A stretch of 64,000 nt of DNA from Neisseria sp. oral taxon 014 str. F0314. GTDB lineage: Bacteria > Pseudomonadota > Gammaproteobacteria > Burkholderiales > Neisseriaceae. Both the position numbers and the translations under genes were made by a program. Below, piece by piece: positions 41,480 to 52,476 of the stretch. Within the stretch, counting starts at the first letter, position 1. Each line of letters begins with the position of its first letter. A model generated the notes under the pieces. That model was not told the DNA's origin. It searched no databases and was given only the letters and a program-made list of their open reading frames with translations. Where the stretch lies: the NCBI RefSeq assembly GCF_005886145.1, contig NZ_CP040504.1, forward strand, positions 620,001 through 684,000, in the 5' to 3' direction.

Positions 41480-41980
41480 TCAATCCTGTCCCGCGCCTTC
41501 ATCCAACAGGCGGACGCCTGAACCGCCCAGTTCGGCGGCAAGCTCCGCAGCCGTGCCTTTGTCTCCCAAACGGAAGGCAGGCAGGATTTCTGCCAACGGC
41601 AACATGACGAATCCGCGTTCATGCGCACGCGGATGCGGCAACGTCAGATGCGGGTCATTGCTGCTGCGGCCGTCGAAATCAATGATGTCCAAATCCAACG
41701 TACGCGGCGCATTGCGGAAACTGCGTTCGCGACCGAAAGCCGCTTCGATGCGGTTCAGCTCCGCCAACAGTTCCTCCGCGCTGAGTGAGGTCTCCACCGC
41801 ACAGACGGCATTGATAAAATCGGGTTGGTCGTCATAACCTACCGGCGCGGTAACATAAAGCGAGGATATTTTATTGATGCGGATGGCGGGATGCCCGCCG
41901 ACAGCTTGCAATGCCGCACGCACCTGCGATGCGGGGTTTTGCAGGTTGCTGCCCAAGGCGATAACGGCTGTCTTCAACAT
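41480..41980 (-). CDS. folK: 2-amino-4-hydroxy-6-hydroxymethyldihydropteridine pyrophosphokinase
   Basis: 166 aa: LGSNLQNPASQVRAAL, FINAVCAVET, and RTLDLDIIDFDG, the HPPK signature. Pyrophosphorylates the pterin in folate synthesis. Full length; C-terminal LLDEGAGQD. Confidence 0.93.
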   Translation of the reverse strand: MLKTAVIALGSNLQNPASQVRAALQAVGGHPAIRINKISSLYVTAPVGYDDQPDFINAVCAVETSLSAEELLAELNRIEAAFGRERSFRNAPRTLDLDIIDFDGRSSNDPHLTLPHPRAHERGFVMLPLAEILPAFRLGDKGTAAELAAELGGSGVRLLDEGAGQD

Positions 41981-42002
41981 GGAAACACTTTCAGACGGCC
42001 TG

Positions 42003-42374
42003 TCAAAACGGTTTGTACATCGCCAGATACACGATGCTGCCCACGCACGCCATCGCCAGCAGATAAGTAATAAAGAATTTCGGCGAACGCGGCCTCGCCC
42101 TCATCATGACCACGCCCAAACCGATATAGACCAACAGCAGCAGGATTTTGACACCCAACCAGTTTGCATTGCCAAACGGGGTGAAATGCGTAATCTTCAT
42201 CAGCCAGAGTCCGGCAAACAGCAACATCGTGTCGTTCAGATGAGGCAACACTTTCCAAATGCCGGCCAGCGGTTTCTCCGGCTTGGAAAGCAACAAAAAG
42301 AAACGGATATTGAACAGCAAAATAGTCACGACTGCAAAAGTCATGTGCATGTTTTTAACGAACAAATATTGCAT
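42003..42374 (-). CDS. SirB2-like membrane protein
   Basis: 123 aa with four hydrophobic helices: MQYLFVKNMHMTFAVVTILLFNIRF, LNDTMLLFAGLWLM, WLGVKILLLLVYIGLGVVMM and FFITYLLAMACVGSIVYLAM. This is the pattern of SirB2 family proteins of unknown biochemical role. Lies 22 bp downstream of folK. Confidence 0.8.
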   Translation of the reverse strand: MQYLFVKNMHMTFAVVTILLFNIRFFLLLSKPEKPLAGIWKVLPHLNDTMLLFAGLWLMKITHFTPFGNANWLGVKILLLLVYIGLGVVMMRARPRSPKFFITYLLAMACVGSIVYLAMYKPF

Positions 42375-42424
42375 AGCGGTTTGTTTTTAAAATATCGAAT
42401 TGCAACGTATTCTACCGCAAACAT

Positions 42425-42985
42425 TCATTTTTGACGTAGCTTTTCAATCGCAAGCAGATACGGCGGCCGGTTTTGTCTGTTGGTAAACACATATTTCAAT
42501 ACGGCAAACTGCTGTTGCGGCAAAGCGGCCGCCCATTCCTCGACGGATTGGGCCTCGGCAAAACCCGCCTCGTGGCCGGGATACAGCACCGCCACCAAAA
42601 GGCCGCTTTCCTCCAAAAGCGATACCGCCGCCGACAAAGCGGCAACACTGGTAGCCGCCTGCGTTGTGCAGGTTTTATCGCCGCCGGGCAGCCAGCCGAA
42701 ATTGAACACCGCTGCCGTCAGCGGCCTGTCCACATAATCCGCCAGCTTTTCGTGCCCGTCGCATATCAACTCCGCACTAACACCTGCTTCCTCCAAGCGG
42801 CGGCGCGTCTGCTGCAAAGCCTGCGGCTGGACATCGAAAGCCCACACCTTACCGCCGCCCACACATTGCGCCAGCAGCAGCGTATCATGGCCGTTGCCCG
42901 CCGTACCGTCGAGTGCGGCATCACCGTTTTTCAGACGGCCTCTAAGCAGATGGTGGGCAAAAGGCAGGATATTTTCCAAATACAT
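42425..42985 (-). CDS. Class I SAM-dependent methyltransferase (putative rRNA methylase)
   Basis: 186 aa: DAALDGTAGNGHDTLLLAQCVGGGKVWAFDVQPQAL is the SAM-binding motif I-II, VFNFGWLPGGDK and LLVAVLYPGHEAG follow, as in the YtqB-type putative rRNA methylase family. No direct target evidence. Alone between SirB2 and hfq. Confidence 0.82.
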   Translation of the reverse strand: MYLENILPFAHHLLRGRLKNGDAALDGTAGNGHDTLLLAQCVGGGKVWAFDVQPQALQQTRRRLEEAGVSAELICDGHEKLADYVDRPLTAAVFNFGWLPGGDKTCTTQAATSVAALSAAVSLLEESGLLVAVLYPGHEAGFAEAQSVEEWAAALPQQQFAVLKYVFTNRQNRPPYLLAIEKLRQK

Positions 42986-43051
42986 ATTTTTGATTGCCTA
43001 ATACAGAAGTAATCTGAACAGTCGGGCCGTCTGAAAATCCGTCTGCCATAA

Positions 43052-43084
43052 AAAATACCTTACCGCAATACGGTAAGGTATTTT
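43052..43084 (-). terminator. Terminator of hfq
   Basis: AAATACCTTACCG / CGGTAAGGTATTT stem with 5-nt loop and T-run on the minus strand, 11 bp beyond the hfq stop. Confidence 0.85.
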
Positions 43085-43095
43085 CCAATCCTTGA

Positions 43096-43386
43096 TTATT
43101 CGGCAGACTGCTGTACTGTTTCTACCTGAACAGGTGCATTGGCGGGCTGCTGCGGCTTGTTTTCATGCTGAAGACTTACTGCACGGGCCGGAACGATCGT
43201 CGAAATAGCGTGTTTGTAAACCATTTGCGTTACCGAAGTGTTACGCAACAACACAACATATTGGTCAAATGATTCAACCTGCCCCTGCAATTTAATACCG
43301 TTTACCAGATAAATGGACACAGGCACATGCTCTTTGCGCAGTGCATTCAAAAAAGGATCTTGTAAAAGTTGTCCTTTAGCTGTCAT
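43096..43386 (-). CDS. hfq: RNA chaperone Hfq
   Basis: 96 aa from [35 protein letters not shown] (GGAG upstream; the longer frame has no support). Sm1 and Sm2 motifs ([20 protein letters not shown]) are intact, followed by a Gln/Pro-rich tail. Pairs sRNAs and mRNAs as a hexamer. Confidence 0.96.
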   Translation of the reverse strand: MTAKGQLLQDPFLNALRKEHVPVSIYLVNGIKLQGQVESFDQYVVLLRNTSVTQMVYKHAISTIVPARAVSLQHENKPQQPANAPVQVETVQQSAE

Positions 43387-43628
43387 ATTCTTTAACTCCG
43401 TTATTATGATTTTAAGATAAGCGTAAAAAGCTTGGATTGCTGATTGTAGTCCTGAATGCAAATTTTTACCAATAATTTTGGGTAAGAATATGCAAACCTC
43501 CAGCACTTTAGTCGGCAGACTTCATAGTAGGATAAACACGGTGCGGAAAAGTTCAGTGCTAATGAAATATACCCCGTTTGAATTGCCCTTTATGTTTACT
43601 GCGCGGCCGCCAGACGGAAATTTCTTAT

Positions 43629-45086
43629 TTATTTGCTGTACTGTTTCTTCACGCTGACTTTGGTTTTCTTTTTAAAACGGTTTTTCTCTTCCTTGCGGCC
43701 TTCGCGTTTTTCGATGCGGTTGCTCAGGCTGACGCGGCGCAGCGGTTTTTTCTTCGGTTTGTCTTCCGCATTTTCATACGGGTTTTCCGAAACATTGTAT
43801 TGAATCCGAAGCGGCGTGCCTTGCAAATTGAAGGCTTTGCGGAACGTCTGGGTCAGGTAGCGCGTATAGCTGTCGGAAATCGCGTGCAGCGAATTACCGT
43901 GCACCACAATCACGGGCGGGTTCATGCCCCCTTGGTGGGCATAGCGCATTTTCGGGCGTACCAAACCTGCGCGCGGCGGCTGTTGGCGTTCGATGGCGCT
44001 TTGCAGGACGCGGGTGATTTTCGGCGTCGGCATCTTAATCATGGCGGCGTTGTAGGCTGCCTGAATGCTGTCGAACAATCCGTCGATACCGCGTTCTTTC
44101 AATGCGGAAATGAAGTGGAACTTGGCAAAATCGAGGAAATACAGTTTGCGGGAAATGTCGCGTTTAATCTGTTCGCGGCGCTCTTCGCTGATGCCGTCCC
44201 ATTTATTGACGGCAACCACCAGCGCACGTCCTGCTTCCAAAGCAAAACCGGCAATCGTGGCATCTTGGTCGGCGATGTCCTGCTGCGCGTCCAATACCAA
44301 AACGGCAACGTTTGCCGCTTCAACCGCCTGCATGGCTTTGATAACGGAGAACTTTTCCACCGCCTCATCGACTTTGCCGCGGCGGCGCACACCTGCGGTA
44401 TCGATGATGGTAAACGGTTTACCTTCGCGTTCGAAATCGATGTGGATGCTGTCGCGCGTCGTGCCCGCCATATCGAAGGCAATCACGCGTTCTTCGCCGA
44501 GAATGGCGTTAACCAGCGTGGATTTGCCGACATTCGGACGACCGATAACGGCAAAAACGGGATGTTTTACATCGGCTTCTTCGGCTTCAGGCTCAGGGAA
44601 TTTTTCTAAAATTTCTTCAATCAGGTAATACACACCGTCGCCGTGCGCACCGGAAATAACGTGCGGCTCGCCCAATGCCAGCTCGTAAAACTCGGCGGCA
44701 AGCACGGCTCTGTTTCCGCCCTCGCCTTTGTTTACCGCCAGATAAACGGGGCGCTGGCTTTGGCGCAGGCGGTCGGCGATGATTTTGTCTTGCGGGGTCA
44801 GACCGGTGCGGCCGTCCACCAAGAACACGACGGCATCGGCTTCATCGACAGCCTGCAAAGTCTGCTTCGCCATTTCGTGCAAAATGCCGCTGTCCACAAC
44901 CGGCTCAAAACCGCCGGTATCGATGACGAGATAAGGTTTGCTGCCGATTTTGCCGTGTCCGTAATGGCGGTCGCGGGTCAAGCCGGGCAGGTCGTGCACA
45001 AGCGCGTCTTTGGTGCGCGTCAGGCGGTTGAACAAAGTGGATTTGCCAACATTCGGGCGGCCGACAAGGGCGATGGTGGGTTTCAT
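43629..45086 (-). CDS. der: Ribosome-assembly GTPase Der (EngA)
   Basis: 485 aa from [20 protein letters not shown]. Two G domains each with GRPNVGKST (residues 8-16 and about 185-193) and NKxD (VAVNKGEG and VVAVNKWDG), then a C-terminal KH-like domain and a Lys-rich tail. Essential in 50S assembly. Longer start at 45107 unlikely. Confidence 0.96.
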   Translation of the reverse strand: MKPTIALVGRPNVGKSTLFNRLTRTKDALVHDLPGLTRDRHYGHGKIGSKPYLVIDTGGFEPVVDSGILHEMAKQTLQAVDEADAVVFLVDGRTGLTPQDKIIADRLRQSQRPVYLAVNKGEGGNRAVLAAEFYELALGEPHVISGAHGDGVYYLIEEILEKFPEPEAEEADVKHPVFAVIGRPNVGKSTLVNAILGEERVIAFDMAGTTRDSIHIDFEREGKPFTIIDTAGVRRRGKVDEAVEKFSVIKAMQAVEAANVAVLVLDAQQDIADQDATIAGFALEAGRALVVAVNKWDGISEERREQIKRDISRKLYFLDFAKFHFISALKERGIDGLFDSIQAAYNAAMIKMPTPKITRVLQSAIERQQPPRAGLVRPKMRYAHQGGMNPPVIVVHGNSLHAISDSYTRYLTQTFRKAFNLQGTPLRIQYNVSENPYENAEDKPKKKPLRRVSLSNRIEKREGRKEEKNRFKKKTKVSVKKQYSK

Positions 45087-45330
45087 GATGAGGTCTTTCT
45101 GTGTCAAGTGTCGGTTCGGAATCGAACCTGCAACACGAGCAGGTGTTTTTCAAAACACGGTAGGTTAAAAAGGATAAGGGGTCGTCTGAAAAATAGATTC
45201 AACAACAATGGCTTGAGCTGGAATTTCCGTCCCATACAGCCATCTTCGACTTGGGGAACTTGCCTGCGTTTATCAACTTCAAATATGGTATGGCGAGTTT
45301 CATCCGATCATAGTTAATGGATTTTACGCA

Positions 45331-45507
45331 ATGAAAAAGATCATCTTAACATCACTATGCATTTTTCTCCCTGTGAATTTCGGTATTGGCTTATTGTTCG
45401 GCGTTTATCAAACAGACCGACCACTCAAAATCATAGTCTCATTAATTATCAGCACGCTCTTTTATATCGTACCTATGTATTTTCTACTCAAACGCAAAGC
45501 CAAATAA
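45331..45507 (+). CDS. Small two-helix membrane protein
   Basis: 58 aa: MKKIILTSLCIFLPVNFGIGLLFGVY, then PLKIIVSLIISTLFYIVPMYFLLKRKAK. Two membrane segments. Ribosome-binding site is weak. It lies on an AT-rich island between der and the YfgM gene, bounded by four AGGTCGTCTGAA-type DUS copies that differ from the main dialect. No family recognised. Confidence 0.6.
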   Translation: MKKIILTSLCIFLPVNFGIGLLFGVYQTDRPLKIIVSLIISTLFYIVPMYFLLKRKAK

Positions 45508-45583
45508 TCTGCCTTTTCAGACGACCTGTTCGGCGAATCTTGTCCCTGCATGATACGTCTTCAAACAAAAGGTCGTCTGAAAA

Positions 45584-45688
45584 TATAGTGGATGAGAATT
45601 GCAATGATACGGCGTTGCCAACGTCCCTATGTGCGATCTGTACGGCGTGTGTTGCCGCCTTGTCTCATTTTTATTTTAATCCACTATA
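45584..45688 (+). mobile_element. Correia-type small repeat element (CREE/NEMIS)
   Basis: 105 bp with terminal inverted repeats TATAGTGGAT / ATCCACTATA and internal segments (ATACGGCGTTGCC, GCCGCCTTGTCTCATTTTT) that match known neisserial Correia elements. 105 bp fits the short size class. It lies just downstream of the small membrane gene. Such elements can carry promoter and IHF functions. Confidence 0.75.
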
Positions 45689-45772
45689 TAAAGTGGAACA
45701 CAATTAAAATAGACAAGGCTTGCCGGAAAGATTCCGACAAGCCGCATACGTCTTTTAATTTTTCAGACGACC

Positions 45773-46402
45773 TTATTTTTGCGAATCCAGCTTCATTTGC
45801 AGCAATTCGCGTTCGATAGCGTCTTTAGGCAGCTTTTCCAAAGCCTGCTGATAGCTTTGAGTGGCTTCTTTGGTTTTGTTTTGCGCGGCATAAACATCGC
45901 CTTTCGCTTCCAAAAGTAGCGGTTCGAAATCGGCTTCAACTTTCGTATTCAAAACTGTAATCGCGGCATCGTATTTTTTCTGCTGCAACAATACCACGGC
46001 CAAACGTTGCGCGGCCAATGCCTGAATCAGCGGGGCTTTTTGGTTGGATAACACCCAATTCAGATGTCCCGCCGCCGTATCATAGCGGCCTGCGTCAAAT
46101 TCGGTCGCCGCCACCATCATGGTCGCCTGTGCCGCCGGCACGGTATTGGAATAATCCTGCTGCAATTTCAGCAAATCGGCGTTAATCTGCTTTGAATCTG
46201 CTTTGGATTGGGCTTTGTCAACCATCTGCGCCAGCACTTCGGCGGCTTCCCGATTTTGGCTGATTTTGTGATCTTTATAAATAATGTAGCCCAGATACCC
46301 CAGTGCGGCGGCGATTAGCAGCGCAAACAGCCAACGCCCCCAGTTTTTCCAGAAATATTTGAAATCGTCGAGTTCCTGTTGTTCTTCCAAATGAGCGGCC
46401 AT
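45773..46402 (-). CDS. YfgM-like tetratricopeptide membrane protein
   Basis: 209 aa. Transmembrane helix at residues 23-43 (RWLFALLIAAALGYLGYIIY), then TPR-like repeats (AAEVLAQMVDKAQSKAD, QALAAQRLAVVLLQQKKYDAAI). YfgM family proteins associate with the SecYEG translocon and usually follow hisS, as here with one base spacing. Confidence 0.85.
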   Translation of the reverse strand: MAAHLEEQQELDDFKYFWKNWGRWLFALLIAAALGYLGYIIYKDHKISQNREAAEVLAQMVDKAQSKADSKQINADLLKLQQDYSNTVPAAQATMMVAATEFDAGRYDTAAGHLNWVLSNQKAPLIQALAAQRLAVVLLQQKKYDAAITVLNTKVEADFEPLLLEAKGDVYAAQNKTKEATQSYQQALEKLPKDAIERELLQMKLDSQK

Positions 46403-47698
46403 TTATGCGTTCTTCCATTGTTGTAAAGTATTAATCAAATCGGCGGCGGCAACGGTTTGCTGACTGTGCCGTCCCTGCATGTCTTTCAACGTTGCACTGC
46501 CGGAAGACAGTTCGTCCTGCGCTACGATGAGGGTGAAGCGCGCCCCGCTGCCGTCGGCTTTTTTCATTTGGGCTTTCAGGCTTTGCGAACCGGAATGCTG
46601 CAACACGTTAAACCCTGCGTCGCGCAGCAAACGGGCGTATTTCATCACCTGCAAATCCGCACCCTCTCCTTGATGCACTGTGTAAACGTCGGGCGCGGCA
46701 TCGGCACGCAACGACCCATATTCGTGTACCAGCAGCAGCAGGCGTTCGATACCCATGGCAAAACCGATGGAAGGGGCAGGTTTGCCGCCGAGCTCTTCAA
46801 TCAGCCCGTCGTAACGCCCGCCGCCGCACACGGTGGCTTGCGCACCGAGTTTGTCGGTCGTCCATTCGAATACAGTCTGGTTGTAATAATCCAAACCGCG
46901 TACCAGCCGCGGGTTTTCTATATAACGGATGCCCAATCCGTCCAGCATGGCTTTAAGGCGGGCATAATGCGCTTGGGACGCATCGCCCAAATAATCAATC
47001 AAGCGCGGCGCAGAGTTGCAGACTTCCTGCAAAGCAGGATTTTTAGTGTCCAATACGCGCAAGGGATTGGTTTTCAGACGGCGTTTGTCGTCTTCATCCA
47101 TTTTGTCCTGATGCCTGCCGAGATAATCAACCAAAGCATGGCGGTGTGCGGCGCGTTCTTCTCGATTACCTAAACTATTGATTTCCAAAGTTAGATAATC
47201 GCGGATGCCCAACTTGTCCCACAAATCGGCGGACATGGCGATGATTTCCGCATCGACATCCGGCCCTTCGAATCCCAATGCTTCGATACCCACTTGATGA
47301 AACTGGCGGTAACGCCCTTTCTGCGGCCGCTCGCGGCGGAACATCGGCCCCATATACCATAGTTTCTGCGGGCCGTTATATAAAAGGTTGTGTTCGACCA
47401 CCGCCCGCAGGCAGGAAGCCGTGCCTTCAGGGCGCAGGCTCAGGCTCAAAGATTCGTTGGAATCGGAAAAAGTATACATTTCCTTGCCGACTACATCGGT
47501 TTCTTCGCCTATGGAACGGACGAACAGCCCGGTCTGCTCCAGAATCGGCGTACGTATCTGCTGATAACCGTAGGCGCGCGTCCAGCGGCCGACCGTGTCT
47601 TCAAACGCCTGCCAAAAAGCAGCCGTGAGCTTGAAATCTTTTTGTTCGACGGGCAAAAGGTCGTTCATGCCTTTTACGGATTGGATTTTTTGTGCCAT
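46403..47698 (-). CDS. hisS: Histidyl-tRNA synthetase
   Basis: 431 aa from [19 protein letters not shown]; longer open frame upstream is not used. Class II motifs: [20 protein letters not shown] (motif 2), [15 protein letters not shown] and [12 protein letters not shown] (motif 3). Charges tRNA-His. Forms an operon with the YfgM gene. Confidence 0.96.
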   Translation of the reverse strand: MAQKIQSVKGMNDLLPVEQKDFKLTAAFWQAFEDTVGRWTRAYGYQQIRTPILEQTGLFVRSIGEETDVVGKEMYTFSDSNESLSLSLRPEGTASCLRAVVEHNLLYNGPQKLWYMGPMFRRERPQKGRYRQFHQVGIEALGFEGPDVDAEIIAMSADLWDKLGIRDYLTLEINSLGNREERAAHRHALVDYLGRHQDKMDEDDKRRLKTNPLRVLDTKNPALQEVCNSAPRLIDYLGDASQAHYARLKAMLDGLGIRYIENPRLVRGLDYYNQTVFEWTTDKLGAQATVCGGGRYDGLIEELGGKPAPSIGFAMGIERLLLLVHEYGSLRADAAPDVYTVHQGEGADLQVMKYARLLRDAGFNVLQHSGSQSLKAQMKKADGSGARFTLIVAQDELSSGSATLKDMQGRHSQQTVAAADLINTLQQWKNA

Positions 47699-47843
47699 TT
47701 CAATATCGTTATTTAAGGCTTGGAATTTCGGGAAACTGCGATTATAGCCGATTTTGCGTTTTCCGTGTTTCAGACGGCCTGCGGAAGAAAAGGCCGTCTG
47801 AAACACGGCATTTTGCGGAAAATTTACCGTAAAATACGGCCTC

Positions 47844-48764
47844 ATGAAAAAACGCATCAATCCCCTACCCTTGCGCGACGGTATCAAACCCAGCTATCTG
47901 GTTCTGCCGCACGAAAAACGGTTTTACGGTCTGCCGCTGCTGCATTTCCTCTGCACGCATTTCCCTTTTGTCGGCGAAGACAACTGGCGGCGGCGGCTCA
48001 ACAGCGGTTCCGTCGTCGGTGCGGACGGCGTACCGCTAAACGAAAACACGCCGTTTAAAGCGGGCGAAGTCATGTATTACTACCGTGAAACCAGCCGCGA
48101 CAGCGAGCCGCGCATTCCGTTTGACGAGAAAATACTGCATGTGGACGAGCATCTGATTGTGGTGGACAAACCGCACTTTCTGCCTGTTACGCCCAGCGGC
48201 CGCTTCCTGCACGAAACCCTGCTCACCCGCCTACGCCTGCGCCCCGAGTTACAGCACTTAAACGTCGGCGACATCACGCCTGTACACCGTTTGGACAAAG
48301 ACACGGCGGGCGTGATGCTGCTGTCACACAACCCCGCAGTCCGCCGTCATTATCAGGCCATGTTCCAAGATAAAGCCGTCCGTAAAACCTACGAAGCCCT
48401 CGCTCCGACGCGCACGGACTTGCGTTATCCCCACCGAATCAGCTCCCGCCTAGTGCGCAGTGAAAGATTTTTCCTGACGCAGGAAACCGACGGCGAACCC
48501 AATGCCCACACCGTTATCGAGCTTTTCGAAAACCGCGGCGACACCAGCCTTTACCGCCTTTACCCGCAGACCGGCAAAAAGCACCAACTGCGCGTACATA
48601 TGACAAGTCTGGGCATACCGATTCTGAACGACATGTATTACCCCGTTCCGTCCGATGCGGAGGAAGACTACGGCAAACCGTTAAAGCTGTTGGCAAAAAG
48701 TATAGAGTTTCAAGACCCCGTCAGTGGCATGACAAGGCGGTTCGAGAGTATGCAAACACTTTGA
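47844..48764 (+). CDS. RluA-family pseudouridine synthase
   Basis: 306 aa: S4-like N-terminal half, then [14 protein letters not shown] with catalytic Asp (HRLDKDTAG) and [23 protein letters not shown]. The specific rRNA or tRNA target cannot be told from sequence. Divergent from hisS with a DUS pair between them (47769-47805). Confidence 0.85.
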   Translation: MKKRINPLPLRDGIKPSYLVLPHEKRFYGLPLLHFLCTHFPFVGEDNWRRRLNSGSVVGADGVPLNENTPFKAGEVMYYYRETSRDSEPRIPFDEKILHVDEHLIVVDKPHFLPVTPSGRFLHETLLTRLRLRPELQHLNVGDITPVHRLDKDTAGVMLLSHNPAVRRHYQAMFQDKAVRKTYEALAPTRTDLRYPHRISSRLVRSERFFLTQETDGEPNAHTVIELFENRGDTSLYRLYPQTGKKHQLRVHMTSLGIPILNDMYYPVPSDAEEDYGKPLKLLAKSIEFQDPVSGMTRRFESMQTL

Positions 48765-48785
48765 ATTTACCATCACGTATTATAA

Positions 48786-48819
48786 GAGGCCGTCTGAAAA
48801 ACATTTTTCAGACGGCCTC
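48786..48819. terminator. DUS pair between pseudouridine synthase and lpdA
   Basis: GAGGCCGTCTGAAAA and inverse with a small loop, between convergent genes; can end both. Confidence 0.75.
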
Positions 48820-48869
48820 CATTCAATAAATACCTAGGCGGCAGTTAACTCAAACCGCTGCTTCCGGCA

Positions 48870-50657
48870 TTACTTTTTCTTTTGAGCCGGCAGGTCGGTA
48901 CAAGTACCCAGTGCCACTTCCGCAGCCATACCGATGGATTCGCCCAAGGTCGGATGCGGGTGGATGGTTTTGCCGATGTCTTCCGCGTCGCAGCCCATTT
49001 CGATGGCCAGACAGATTTCGCCAATCATATCGCCGCCGTTCGGACCGACGATACCGCCGCCGATGATACGGCCGGTTTCAGCATCAAAAATCAGCTTGGT
49101 GAAGCCGGTATCACAACCGTTGGCAATCGCACGGCCGGAAGCAGCCCACGGGAAGTTGGCTTTGGTGATTTTGCGGCCGGATGCTTTGGCAGACAATTCG
49201 GTTTCGCCAACCCATGCCACTTCGGGAGCGGTGTAAGCTACGCCCGGAATCACGCGGGCATCGAAGTAAGCTTTGTGTCCGGCACAGTTTTCAGCGGCAA
49301 CGTGGCCTTCGTGAACGGCTTTGTGCGCCAGCATAGGCTGACCGACGATGTCGCCGATGGCGTAGATGTGCGGCACATTGGTGCGCATTTGTTTGTCGAC
49401 TTCGATGAAGCCGCGGTCGGTTACGGCAACGCCTGCCTTTTCGGCGCTGATGAGTTTGCCGTTAGGCGCACGGCCGGCCGCAACCAATACGGCATCGTAG
49501 CGTTGCGGCTCTTTCGGTGCGTTCGCACCTTCAAAGGTAACGTAAACGCCGTCTTCTTTCGGCTCGACTGCGACGGTTTTGGTGTTGATCATGATGTTGT
49601 CAAAACGGTATTCGTTTTGTTTTTGCCACACTTTCACCAAATCGCGGTCGGCACCTTGCATCAAGCCGTCCATCATTTCAACGACGTCGAGGCGAGAACC
49701 TAAAGTGCTGTAAACCGTACCCATTTCAAGGCCAATAATACCGCCGCCGATAATCAGCAGCTTGCCCGGTACTTCTTTCAGAGCCAAAGCGCCGCTGGAA
49801 TCGATGATGCGCGGATCTTCAGGGATAAACGGCAGCTTGGTTACGCGGCTGCCCGCTGCGATGATACAGTTTTTGAACGCAACGATTTTTTTCTCGCCGG
49901 TAGGCGTAGCTTGCTCGTACACGTCGCCGGTAGTCAGCGACACTTCCAAGTGGTGCGGATCTAAGAATTGACCGTCGCCTTGGATAACGTCCACTTTACG
50001 GCCTTTTGCCATGCCTGCCAAACCGGTAGTCAGGCGGGAAACCACGCCTTCTTTGTAGCCGCGCAACATGTCGATGTCGAGTTCAGGCTCGGGGTATTTG
50101 ATGCCGTTGGCAGCCAAGTGGCGCACTTCGTCGATAACGGCAGCGTTGTGCAACAAGGCTTTGGAAGGGATACAGCCGACGTTCAAGCAAACGCCGCCCA
50201 AGGTTTTGTAACGCTCAACGATGGCAACTTTCAAGCCTTCGTCAGCAGCGGCAAATGCAGCGGAGTAACCGCCGGGGCCGCCACCCAATACGACTACGTC
50301 GTACTCAGCATCGGCAGAACCGCCGAATTGCGCCGCTTGCGGTGCAGGAGCGGCAGCTTTGGGGGCTTCTTGCGCAGGGGCAGCAGCAGGTGCTTCGGCT
50401 TTAGGAGCGGCAGCCGCGCCTTCGGCTTCAACGACTACAATCAAGCCGCCTTCGGAGATTTTATCGCCGACTTTGACTTTGACTTCTTTGACCACGCCTG
50501 CAACTTCGGCAGGCACGTCCATCGTCGCTTTGTCGGTTTCCAGGGTAATCAGGGTATCGTCAACGGCGATGGTGTCGCCTACGTTCACTTCAACCGCGAT
50601 AATATCTACATTTTCGTGTCCGCCAATGTCGGGCACTTTCAATTCAACTAAGCTCAT
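48870..50657 (-). CDS. lpdA: Dihydrolipoamide dehydrogenase with N-terminal lipoyl domain
   Basis: 595 aa. Lipoyl domain at 1-80 with Lys43 ([10 protein letters not shown]), Ala/Pro linker 81-115, then the E3 flavoprotein: FAD site [10 protein letters not shown] near 127, redox pair in [16 protein letters not shown] site [10 protein letters not shown], and C-terminal His-Pro-His-Pro (IHPHPTL). Reoxidises lipoamide of the pyruvate dehydrogenase complex. The extra lipoyl domain is a known neisserial feature. Confidence 0.95.
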   Translation of the reverse strand: MSLVELKVPDIGGHENVDIIAVEVNVGDTIAVDDTLITLETDKATMDVPAEVAGVVKEVKVKVGDKISEGGLIVVVEAEGAAAAPKAEAPAAAPAQEAPKAAAPAPQAAQFGGSADAEYDVVVLGGGPGGYSAAFAAADEGLKVAIVERYKTLGGVCLNVGCIPSKALLHNAAVIDEVRHLAANGIKYPEPELDIDMLRGYKEGVVSRLTTGLAGMAKGRKVDVIQGDGQFLDPHHLEVSLTTGDVYEQATPTGEKKIVAFKNCIIAAGSRVTKLPFIPEDPRIIDSSGALALKEVPGKLLIIGGGIIGLEMGTVYSTLGSRLDVVEMMDGLMQGADRDLVKVWQKQNEYRFDNIMINTKTVAVEPKEDGVYVTFEGANAPKEPQRYDAVLVAAGRAPNGKLISAEKAGVAVTDRGFIEVDKQMRTNVPHIYAIGDIVGQPMLAHKAVHEGHVAAENCAGHKAYFDARVIPGVAYTAPEVAWVGETELSAKASGRKITKANFPWAASGRAIANGCDTGFTKLIFDAETGRIIGGGIVGPNGGDMIGEICLAIEMGCDAEDIGKTIHPHPTLGESIGMAAEVALGTCTDLPAQKKK

Positions 50658-50744
50658 GTCTAATCTTTCTGAATGATATTCGGACTTCTGTTTTCAGACG
50701 ACCTGTCGGGTTGTTTGCCGAAGGTCGTCTGAAATACGCTCGGA

Positions 50745-52346
50745 TTACAGGGTAATGCGGCGGAAGTCTTTCAACAGGTTCGCCAGGAATACGGTAAAAC
50801 GCATACCGGCGGCACCGTCGATGACGCGGTGGTCGAAGGACAGGCTCAACGGACACATCAGGCGCGGAGCGAACTCTTTACCGTTCCAAACCGGTTTGAT
50901 TTGGGATTTGCACACACCCAAAATAGCGACTTCCGGTGCATTCACAATCGGAGTGAAGCCTGTACCGCCGATGCCGCCCAAGCTGGAAATGGTAAAGCAG
51001 GCGCCTTGCATTTCTTGCGGTTTGAGCTTGCCTTCACGGGCTTTCTTAGACAATTCAGTCAGCTCTTGGCTGATTTCTTTCAGACCTTTTTGATCCACAT
51101 CTTTGATGACGGGAACAACCAAGCCGTTCGGCGTATCGGCTGCAAAACCGATGTTGAAGTAGTTTTTCAGAACCAGATTGTCGCCGTCCAAAGAAGCGTT
51201 GAATTCGGGGAAGGCTTTCAGTGCGGAAACGGAGGCTTTGATGATGAACGCCAACGGAGACAGTTTCACGCCTTCGCGTTCCCATTCTTTGTTCAGCTGT
51301 TTGCGGAATTCTTCCAGCTCGGTCATGTCCGCTTCTTCGTGAACGGTAACGTGCGGGATAACTACCCAGTTGCGGGACAGGTTTTGACCGGAAATTTTCT
51401 TAATGCGGGACAATTCTTTAACTTCGACATTACCGAATTTGGAGAAGTCCACTTTAGGCCACGGCAACAAGTCCAGACCGCCGCCCAAAGATGCGCCGGC
51501 AGCAGCAGGTTTCGCCGCACCGCCTTGCATCACGGATTTCACAAAGGCTTTAATGTCGTCGCCCATGATACGGCCTTTCAAGCCGGTACCTTTGACTTGA
51601 CCCAGATCCACGCCCAATTCGCGCGCCAGTTTACGTGCGGAAGGACCGGCGTGTGCTTTGGCGAAAGCAGCTTCGTCGATTTTGGCTGCGGCAGGTACCG
51701 GAGCGGCAACAGGAGCCGGAACGGCGGCAGGCGCGGGTGCAGCTGCTGGTACGGCGGCTTGGGCAGGAGCGGGAGCTGCGGCAGAACCGGCGGTTTCCAC
51801 TTCGATAATGGCAGTACCTTCGGACACTTTGTCGCCGACTTTCAGGAATACGGCTTTAACGACACCGGCGGCAGTACAAGGTACGTCCATAGTCGCTTTG
51901 TCGGTTTCCAAAGTAATCAGTGTGTCGTCTTCGGCAACAGTGTCGCCAACTTTGACTTCAACGGCGATTACATCTACATCAGTATGACCGCCAATATCAG
52001 GAACGGCTACTTGAACGGTTGCACCACCTGCAGGAGCGGCAGCGGGTGCAGCGGCAGGTGCAGGTGGTGCTTCAGCCACAGGAGCCGGAGCAGCTTCCGC
52101 AGCGGCAGCACCGGTTTCAACGGTCAGAATCACGCCGCCTTCGGAGATTTTGTCACCGACTTTGACTTTCACTTCTTTGACAACACCAGCTGCATCAGCA
52201 GGTACGTCCATAGTCGCTTTGTCGGTTTCCAGTGTAATCAGGGTGTCGTCAACGGCGATGGTGTCGCCCGCTTTGACTTCTACGGCGATAATATCAACGT
52301 TTTCATGACCGCCGATATCAGGCACTTTAATTTCTACGATACTCAT
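50745..52346 (-). CDS. aceF: Dihydrolipoamide acetyltransferase (PDH E2)
   Basis: 533 aa with two lipoyl domains (Lys43 and a second at about 157, each [10 protein letters not shown]), Ala/Pro linkers, a peripheral-subunit-binding domain ([15 protein letters not shown], about 235-270), and the catalytic domain with [10 protein letters not shown] near the C-terminus. Core of the PDH complex. Between aceE and lpdA; the gap to lpdA holds two AGGTCGTCTGAA-type DUS copies. Confidence 0.96.
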   Translation of the reverse strand: MSIVEIKVPDIGGHENVDIIAVEVKAGDTIAVDDTLITLETDKATMDVPADAAGVVKEVKVKVGDKISEGGVILTVETGAAAAEAAPAPVAEAPPAPAAAPAAAPAGGATVQVAVPDIGGHTDVDVIAVEVKVGDTVAEDDTLITLETDKATMDVPCTAAGVVKAVFLKVGDKVSEGTAIIEVETAGSAAAPAPAQAAVPAAAPAPAAVPAPVAAPVPAAAKIDEAAFAKAHAGPSARKLARELGVDLGQVKGTGLKGRIMGDDIKAFVKSVMQGGAAKPAAAGASLGGGLDLLPWPKVDFSKFGNVEVKELSRIKKISGQNLSRNWVVIPHVTVHEEADMTELEEFRKQLNKEWEREGVKLSPLAFIIKASVSALKAFPEFNASLDGDNLVLKNYFNIGFAADTPNGLVVPVIKDVDQKGLKEISQELTELSKKAREGKLKPQEMQGACFTISSLGGIGGTGFTPIVNAPEVAILGVCKSQIKPVWNGKEFAPRLMCPLSLSFDHRVIDGAAGMRFTVFLANLLKDFRRITL

Positions 52347-52476
52347 CTGAGTTCCTTTTAATTTCTGTTGATGCCGTCTGAAATGTTTTCAGACGGCCTG
52401 CAAATTATTTCTGCACACGGCAGGTTTATTCGGTTTCAGACGGCCTCAGCAGACGAGAGGCCGTCTGAAACTGCCA

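Noticed and set aside
50829..52361. 510-codon + strand frame opposite aceF
   Set aside because: Antisense shadow of a GC-rich, Ala/Pro-rich gene; no SD and no domain.
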